6,543 nt of DNA from Candidatus Pacearchaeota archaeon (GTDB lineage Archaea > Nanobdellota > Nanobdellia > Pacearchaeales > GW2011-AR1), in contig JAPLYA010000096.1 in assembly GCA_026395775.1 (NCBI GenBank), forward strand, positions 1 through 6,543, read 5' to 3'. Shown piece by piece: positions 1 through 3,936 of the stretch. Positions within the stretch are counted from its first letter, which is position 1, and every line of letters begins with the position of its first letter. The position numbers and the translations under genes are program-made. Below the pieces are notes generated by a model. That model saw only the letters and a list, made by a program, of their open reading frames with translations, did not search any database and was not told the origin of the DNA.

Positions 1-125
1 GTAAAGCCCACAGCTTTGAATTATACTGCGAGTGATACTAATCTGCAATCTTGTTGGTATAGCCTTGATTCAGGCGCAACTAACACTTCTGTAGCTTGTG
101 GAACCAATGTCACAGGCTTATCAGC
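1..125 (+). repeat. Long direct repeat, copy 1 (surface-module repeat)
   Basis: Bases 1-125 are identical to 4622-4746. Similarity then continues with scattered, mostly third-position differences to about base 215 (about 4836 in copy 2). Copy 1 probably continues upstream of the window, because the identity is still perfect at base 1. Both copies are read in the same codon phase of their genes, so exchange between them would keep both reading frames open. Confidence 0.95.
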
Positions 126-1257
126 AATTGAAGGAAGCAATACATGGCAGATATGGGCAAACGATACTCTGAATAATGCAAATTCTTCAAGCGTAACCTT
201 TTATGTAGATTCTGTCCCTCCTGCAATAAACTTTACTAACCCATCAGAAACATCAGGCTCTTTTGTAAATAGGAACTTTATTAAAATAAATGTAACTGCC
301 TCAGATTCAGGCTCAGGCTTAAAGAATATAACAATAAGATTATACAACTCTTCACGATCCCTAATTAACTCGACCAACCAGACCTCCTCGCCCCTGTTTA
401 GTAATTTTACAGGGCTATCAGATGGGAGATATTTCTTTAATTCAACAGCTTACGATAATTTCGGAAATGCCAACTCCACTGAAACAAGGAATGTAACCAT
501 AGACACTATTTATCCTGTTGTTTCGATAGTCTTGCCTACAAATAATGCTGATTTTCCTAACTTCATTTCTTCGGTTACAATAGATGCAAACTTTTCAGTT
601 AGTGATACAAACCTGCAATCTTGTAAGTATGACATCACAGGTCCGCAGAATATAACCAACTTAACAACCGCCTGTTCTAATGGCTATAATGCCTTTTCTT
701 ACACAATTATATCCCCAGGCAGTTTTACTCTTAGAGTTTATTCTAACGACTCTGCAGGAAATGAGAATATGAGTAGCATAAACTTTACTGTTACAAGATA
801 CGCAGGGCAACAGCAAGGCGGAGGCGGAAGTAATACTCATGTTCAGCAATCTGCGACTTATGATAGAGCTATTATCTGCCCAAGCGCCTTAACTTTTATT
901 AGCGATCATACCAAGAATGGAACCCTTAACTATACTGCCCAAGAATTTACAATTTTAGTAAATCAGATTTCCGCGAGTCTTAAATTTGAAGCCCAAGAAA
1001 GCGTAATAAAGCCTTTTGTAAATAACTTTGCATCTTACTGCTCTGAATATTTAGTAAATCCCCCCGAGAACACAACAACCCCGACCCCACCAGTTCAACC
1101 GCCTAAAGAGGAAGGCTTTAATTATATTCCTCTTCTTATTTTTGTAGTTGCGATAATTGTGATAATTATTATAGTGATTATCCTCTCATCGACAAATAAT
1201 ATTATAGAAGTTAAGCATGAAAAAAGGATTGAGGGGGGGTATAAATATGGAAAATAA
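1..1257 (+). CDS. Surface protein with Ig-like modules and C-terminal membrane anchor (5' end outside window)
   Basis: The frame is open from the first base, so the N-terminus lies upstream and 418 codons are visible. The protein consists of Ig/FN3-like modules of about 75-100 residues, recognisable by repeated Asn-Asp-Thr/Ser and 'FYVDSVPP'-type module ends and by many N-x-S/T sequons. It is probably a glycosylated extracellular or S-layer-associated protein. Towards the C-terminus there is a Gln/Gly-rich linker (nt 807-834), a Cys-containing helical stretch, a Pro/Thr-rich stalk (about nt 1060-1105), one hydrophobic segment of about 22 residues (nt 1123-1191) and a short charged cytoplasmic tail. 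This gives a type I, C-terminally anchored topology. The first module is nearly identical in DNA to one in the gene at 3926. The 3' end overlaps the DGR target gene by 11 bases, implying coupled translation. The exact ligand or role cannot be recognised. Confidence 0.85.
   Translation, partial: VKPTALNYTASDTNLQSCWYSLDSGATNTSVACGTNVTGLSAIEGSNTWQIWANDTLNNANSSSVTFYVDSVPPAINFTNPSETSGSFVNRNFIKINVTASDSGSGLKNITIRLYNSSRSLINSTNQTSSPLFSNFTGLSDGRYFFNSTAYDNFGNANSTETRNVTIDTIYPVVSIVLPTNNADFPNFISSVTIDANFSVSDTNLQSCKYDITGPQNITNLTTACSNGYNAFSYTIISPGSFTLRVYSNDSAGNENMSSINFTVTRYAGQQQGGGGSNTHVQQSATYDRAIICPSALTFISDHTKNGTLNYTAQEFTILVNQISASLKFEAQESVIKPFVNNFASYCSEYLVNPPENTTTPTPPVQPPKEEGFNYIPLLIFVVAIIVIIIIVIILSSTNNIIEVKHEKRIEGGYKYGK
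1231..1239 (+). promoter_or_regulatory. Shine-Dalgarno site with G7 tract for DGR target gene
   Basis: GAGGGGGGG ends 7 bases before the ATG at 1247 and decides that start over the upstream in-frame ATG at 1217, which has no such site. It lies inside the last codons of the preceding gene (Ile-Glu-Gly-Gly-Tyr). It contains seven consecutive G, so a slip of one G would shift the tail of the upstream protein and alter spacing to the target start. Confidence 0.7.
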
Positions 1258-2245
1258 AATAACACTTTTAAGCAGTGTAATTTTTATAGTCTTATTGCTA
1301 ACAATAGTATCAGCCGTAGTTTACATATACTCATCAAAAACAGACTTCGATCAAGGAACTTACAATAATACTTACTACAATGAAACAAATAATGCAGTTC
1401 AGCTCAATCTTTCATATAATAACGGAACTTACACTAGCCAGATTTTTAATACAAGCTCTAATGTCTCTTTAAATAATTTGAGTTGGACCTATCAAAGAAT
1501 TCAATGTCCACAAAACATGGCTTATATAAATAAGCTGAATGGCTATTGCATTGACCAATATGAAGCATCTCCTCTAAATGCTGATGAGAGTTATAATACC
1601 TCGCAGTTCATTTATAATTCTTCAACTTTTACCACTAATCTTTTAAATGCAGGAGGAAAGGCAGGTTCTGCTTCTAATAGAACACCATGGGTTTATATTT
1701 CTGCAAATTCAGCAAGAACAGCCTGCAATAATTCAGGCAAACATTTGTGTACAAGTGAAGAATGGCTTGGTGCTTCGAATATTAATGGAAGTTTTTATAA
1801 TCTTCCTACTAACTTACATGATGCTCCTTACAAATGCGTAACTGATTCAGCAACTTACTGTGCTACAGGAAATAGCCCTGGAAATGGAAATGCGTGCAAT
1901 ACGGGAATGAACAAAACAGGTGGAATATCAGGTTGTGTTTCTGCAGAAGGAGTTTATGATATGACTGGAAATGTTTGGGAATGGACAAATGAAACAGTTG
2001 GTTATACTAAACCCTGCCAACCTGTTGGAACTTCTGGATATTGTTACTGGGATGGAACTACATTTACAAATTCATCAGTCCAACCAAAATACGGGAATGA
2101 TGGATTTTATTTTTTAGACAATTCAACTGCAAGGACAGGTTATGCGGTGCGACGTGGTGGTAGTTGGCTCAATGGTGCCGATACTGGTCCGTTTTGCGGT
2201 GCTTTGCATAGTGGACCCACGGATTTGAGCAGCAGCAAAAAATGA
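1247..2245 (+). CDS. DGR target (variable) protein, FGE-sulfatase/C-type lectin fold, membrane-anchored
   Basis: This is a 332-residue protein starting at 1247, chosen for the strong Shine-Dalgarno site; a start at 1217 would add ten charged or glycine-rich residues before the membrane segment. Residues 5-27 form a single hydrophobic N-terminal segment, followed by an Asn/Thr/Ser-rich spacer with sequons (31-80). The rest has formylglycine-generating-enzyme-like (SUMF1-type) landmarks: CIDQYEASP (101-109), an RTAC...GKHLCTSEEWL stretch (157-174), GVYDMTGNVWEW (235-246) and RRGGSW (302-307). In DGR targets this fold is a C-type-lectin-like ligand-binding scaffold, not an enzyme. The last 30 residues are the VR. 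Residues at TR AAY codons are S306, L308, N309 (unchanged), D312, A319, H321, S322 and S328-S330. The protein then ends with Lys-Lys-stop, whereas the TR would continue with Ile-Gly-Phe-Arg-Cys-Cys, the final conserved strand of the fold. The C-terminus therefore looks truncated or replaced. It is probably displayed outside the cell by its N-terminal anchor. Confidence 0.92.
   Translation: MENKITLLSSVIFIVLLLTIVSAVVYIYSSKTDFDQGTYNNTYYNETNNAVQLNLSYNNGTYTSQIFNTSSNVSLNNLSWTYQRIQCPQNMAYINKLNGYCIDQYEASPLNADESYNTSQFIYNSSTFTTNLLNAGGKAGSASNRTPWVYISANSARTACNNSGKHLCTSEEWLGASNINGSFYNLPTNLHDAPYKCVTDSATYCATGNSPGNGNACNTGMNKTGGISGCVSAEGVYDMTGNVWEWTNETVGYTKPCQPVGTSGYCYWDGTTFTNSSVQPKYGNDGFYFLDNSTARTGYAVRRGGSWLNGADTGPFCGALHSGPTDLSSSKK
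2143..2237 (+). repeat. DGR variable repeat (VR)
   Basis: It aligns without gaps to TR 2655-2749 (offset 512), with 80 of 95 positions identical. Differences at TR adenines are: A to G at 2163, 2180, 2191, 2201, 2211, 2229, 2232 and 2235; A to C at 2168, 2202 and 2207; A to T at 2169. There are three non-adenine differences: T to G at 2151, G to A at 2183 and C to T at 2226. Twenty-six TR adenines lie in the alignment and 12 are substituted. Nine of ten AAY codons are recoded, all at their first or second base. Similarity stops abruptly at 2237, one base into the TR Ile codon, so the GC-rich 3' segment expected to act as the initiation-of-mutagenic-homing (IMH) site is absent. Confidence 0.95.
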
Positions 2246-2270
2246 TATTGAGTAAAAACATAATAAACAA

Positions 2271-2276
2271 GGAGAG
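2271..2276 (+). promoter_or_regulatory. Shine-Dalgarno site of avd
   Basis: GGAGAG stands about 6-8 bases before the ATG at 2283 and supports that start over the in-frame ATG at 2295. The 37-base gap after the target stop (2246-2282) holds nothing else visible and no terminator, consistent with cotranscription of the target gene and avd. Confidence 0.7.
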
Positions 2277-2282
2277 AAGAAA

Positions 2283-2639
2283 ATGATAGAAGATATGAAA
2301 ATATTTCATAACACTTATGAATTCATAAAGTGGGTACATACTCTGTTAAATAAGTTTCCGAAATCAGAGAAATATACTATGGCTCAAAAAATAGAAAACA
2401 CTTCATTAGACTTCTTAGAAAGTATAATTCAATCAAACAATGAATTTGACAAAAAGCAATCATTACAAAAAGCAATAATTGAATTAGACAAATTAAGGAT
2501 ATTTTTCAGGCTTTCTAAGGACTTACAATTTATCAGTTTTGACCAGTATGAGTATGGCTCAAAATTAATAAATGAAATAGGCAAAATGCTAGGAGGTTGG
2601 TATAAGAAATTTAATATTCCTTTACAAGGAATGGGTTGA
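2283..2639 (+). CDS. avd: Avd-like DGR accessory variability determinant
   Basis: This 118-residue protein is predicted to be all-helical and is of the Avd / 23S rRNA-intervening-sequence-protein-like four-helix-bundle type. The pattern that points to Avd is an N-terminal helix around YEFIKWVHTLLNKFPK (12-27), a second helix around MAQKIENTSLDFLESII, then a Lys-rich helix (KKQSLQKAIIELDKLRIFFRLSKDL) and a C-terminal helix ending in GGWYKKF. Known Avd proteins form basic pentameric barrels that bind the DGR reverse transcriptase and TR RNA and are needed for mutagenic cDNA synthesis. The many lysines and arginines fit nucleic acid binding. The length is normal for the family. Its place between target and TR is the usual one. 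The remaining uncertainty is small and rests on motif recognition by eye. Confidence 0.88.
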   Translation: MIEDMKIFHNTYEFIKWVHTLLNKFPKSEKYTMAQKIENTSLDFLESIIQSNNEFDKKQSLQKAIIELDKLRIFFRLSKDLQFISFDQYEYGSKLINEIGKMLGGWYKKFNIPLQGMG

Positions 2640-2654
2640 ATTGTGATTAGCTGT

Positions 2655-2749
2655 TGCGGTGCTACGTGGTGGTAATTGGAACAATGGTGCCAATGCTGGT
2701 CCATTTTGCGGTAATTTGAATAATGGACCCACGGATTCGAACAACAACA
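2655..2749 (+). repeat. DGR template repeat (TR)
   Basis: It is the donor partner of VR 2143-2237. Read in the target's frame it encodes a lectin C-terminus whose variable sites are ten AAY (Asn) codons at 2674, 2680, 2683, 2692, 2713, 2719, 2722, 2740, 2743 and 2746. AAY is the codon that adenine mutagenesis diversifies most broadly without making stops. The homologous coding continues beyond the VR match as Ile-Gly-Phe-Arg-Cys-Cys (2749-2766), so the functional TR probably runs to about 2766-2770. Confidence 0.94.
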
Positions 2750-2769
2750 TCGGCTTCCGCTGTTGCAGT
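2749..2769 (+). other. Candidate IMH*-like 3' end of TR (no VR counterpart)
   Basis: This is a GC-rich stretch with almost no adenines, directly 3' of the AAC triplets, in the position of the IMH* element of other DGRs. It encodes IGFRCC, the conserved terminal strand of FGE-sulfatase/lectin folds. In a normal DGR the VR ends with a near-copy (IMH) that marks the recipient and directs cDNA integration. No such copy is found after VR or anywhere else I could see in the window. Confidence 0.55.
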
Positions 2770-2867
2770 AATATTCAACGCCAGATTCATATCTTTAAGG
2801 AGATAAAGAACAGTGCGAGAAAATTACATCAATTCAAATCCAAACCGAAAGGTTAAATACTAAAACC

Positions 2868-2921
2868 AAATTCGACGATTAGTAAGATGAGGCACATTGC
2901 TGATTGAAACTTGTCGAATTT
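2868..2921 (+). other. Stem-loop between TR and RT
   Basis: AAATTCGAC (2868-2876) and GTCGAATTT (2913-2921) are perfect inverted repeats. One G-U and one A-U pair extend the stem to 11 bp around a loop of 32 bases (2879-2910). It ends 10 bases before the RT ATG. There is no T-tract, so it is not a typical terminator. Its place in the TR-RT spacer suggests an RNA structure for template priming or RT/Avd binding, or control of RT translation. Confidence 0.6.
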
Positions 2922-2931
2922 ATAACTCAAC

Positions 2932-3936
2932 ATGAAAACATATAAAAATTTATTCACGCAGGTATGCGAAATGAGAAACCTAAACAATGCTTACTTAAAA
3001 GCAAGAAAAGGCAAGAATGGCTCAGAAGAAGTATTGAGATTTACATTTAACTTAGAAAGAGAACTAATAAGATTACAAGAACAACTAATGAATGAAACCT
3101 ACAAAACAGGAAAATACAGACATTTTATAATTTTTGAGCCAAAAGAAAGGAAAATTTCAGCTTTACCTTTTAGAGATAGAGTTGTCCATCATGCAATTTG
3201 CTCAATAATTTCTCCAATTTTTGAAAAAAGATTTATTCACGATTCTTATGCGTGTAGAAAAGGAAAGGGGACTCACGAAGGAATAAAAAGAATACAAAGT
3301 TTTATAAGAAAGTCAGGAGAAGATTGCTATGTATTAAAGTGTGATGTTTCTAAATATTTCCAAAGTGTAGATGGAGAAACACTAAAAACTATAATCCAAC
3401 AAAAGATAGGTAATAAAAAGTTATTGAGATTGATTAAGAATATAATTGATAGTTCAGAAGAAGGAATACCTATTGGAAATTTAACATCTCAACTTTTTGC
3501 AAACATTTATTTAAATGCTTTAGATGAATACATAAAATATGAGTTAAGAATAAAGTTTTATGTAAGATATATGGATGATTTCTTGATAATAGAAGAATCA
3601 AAAAAAGATTTGCATGAACTAAAAGAACAAATAAGATTATTCTTAATTTCTATGAGATTAACTCTTCATCCAAAAAAAGCAAACATTTTTCCAATTAAAT
3701 TAGGGATAGATTGTCTTGGATATAAAATATTTAAGAATCATAGATTAGTGAGAAAAAGCACAGTAAAAAGATTTATAAGAAATTCAAAGAAAATAATGGT
3801 TCTTTACGAGAGAGATGAAATAGACTTTAATAAATTAATGGAATCTTTTAATTCGTGGGAAGCTTATATGAACCATGGCGATTCTTATAATCTAAAAAAA
3901 AGTTTACACGAGGGGTATTTTAAAAATGTTATGTAA
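2932..3936 (+). CDS. DGR reverse transcriptase
   Basis: This 334-residue RT of the DGR clade copies TR RNA into cDNA with adenine-specific errors. Visible motifs, in order, are: the family-typical N-terminus MKTYKNLF (1-8) and ARKGK (24-28); a FEPKERKISALPFRDRVV block leading into RKGKGTHEG; motif A CDVSKYF with catalytic D138; the DGR-characteristic IGNLTSQ at 181-187, where many other RTs have QGxxxSP; and the active-site YMDD at 213-216 (D215, D216). After these come a thumb-like Lys-rich region and a CLGYKIF motif. Length and all key residues are intact. The start at 2932 is chosen because it gives the family N-terminus, although no Shine-Dalgarno site precedes it; the only alternative near by is ATG 2971 (residue 14). 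The low-initiation context and the adjacent stem-loop hint at weak or controlled translation. The 3' end overlaps the next gene by 11 bases. Confidence 0.96.
   Translation: MKTYKNLFTQVCEMRNLNNAYLKARKGKNGSEEVLRFTFNLERELIRLQEQLMNETYKTGKYRHFIIFEPKERKISALPFRDRVVHHAICSIISPIFEKRFIHDSYACRKGKGTHEGIKRIQSFIRKSGEDCYVLKCDVSKYFQSVDGETLKTIIQQKIGNKKLLRLIKNIIDSSEEGIPIGNLTSQLFANIYLNALDEYIKYELRIKFYVRYMDDFLIIEESKKDLHELKEQIRLFLISMRLTLHPKKANIFPIKLGIDCLGYKIFKNHRLVRKSTVKRFIRNSKKIMVLYERDEIDFNKLMESFNSWEAYMNHGDSYNLKKSLHEGYFKNVM
3910..3916 (+). promoter_or_regulatory. Shine-Dalgarno site of downstream surface gene
   Basis: GAGGGGT lies inside the RT reading frame, 9 bases before the ATG at 3926. The junction closely resembles the one at 1231-1249 (G-rich site, TAT, A-rich spacer, ATG, 11-base overlap), so RT and this gene are probably translationally coupled. 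Confidence 0.65.

Larger units (their letters stand above)
2640..2931 (+). ncRNA. DGR template RNA region (TR plus spacer)
   Basis: This 292-base stretch has no convincing gene and holds the TR (2655-2749), its GC-rich 3' extension, a spacer and a stem-loop just before the RT start. In characterised DGRs the RNA covering TR and the TR-RT spacer is the template and also primes cDNA synthesis, with Avd bound. The ends of the RNA cannot be read from the sequence; the limits given are the intergenic limits. I see no clear archaeal TATA/BRE promoter, so the RNA may come from the operon transcript. The TR frame stays open from a GTG at 2659 to 2856, which reflects its origin as a copy of the target gene's 3' end, not a separate gene. 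Confidence 0.6.
1247..3936 (+). mobile_element. Diversity-generating retroelement (target/VR - avd - TR - RT)
   Basis: This is a complete-looking DGR cassette on one strand. It contains a target gene with a C-terminal variable repeat (VR), an Avd-type accessory gene, a non-coding template repeat (TR) and a DGR-clade reverse transcriptase. The order is that of the phage BPP-1 element (mtd-avd-TR-brt). In this family the TR RNA is reverse transcribed with errors at adenines, and the cDNA replaces the VR by mutagenic homing. The sequence shows 12 of 15 VR/TR differences at TR adenines and a canonical RT. The element lies between two surface-protein genes and overlaps each by 11 bases, so it looks embedded in their operon. 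No terminal inverted repeats, transposase or integrase are visible, so there is no sign that it moves as a unit. The oddity is that VR lacks the 3' end of the TR homology. Confidence 0.93.

Noticed and set aside
661..849. Minus-strand open frame of 62 codons
   Set aside because: It lies wholly inside the repeat-rich surface gene and has no family features.
1647..1841. Second + strand frame of 64 codons inside the target gene
   Set aside because: It lies within the conserved lectin domain, whose own frame carries all the motifs.
2429..2704. Minus-strand open frame of 91 codons
   Set aside because: It is antisense to avd and the TR, with no recognisable protein features; it is a shadow of the real features on the + strand.
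2659..2856. 65-codon open frame from a GTG across the TR
   Set aside because: It is the in-frame translation of the TR (the target's C-terminus with Asn at variable sites). It has no plausible ribosome site, and the TR is a non-coding template.
2868..2921. Stem-loop as an intrinsic terminator or CRISPR-like repeat
   Set aside because: There is no T-run after the stem, the stem is AT-rich with a long loop, and no regularly spaced repeats occur anywhere in the window.
2932..3936. RT belonging to a group II intron or retron
   Set aside because: There is no maturase or endonuclease domain, no intron RNA domain V-like element and no msr/msd. The IGNLTSQ motif, the adjacent Avd and the TR/VR pair indicate a DGR.
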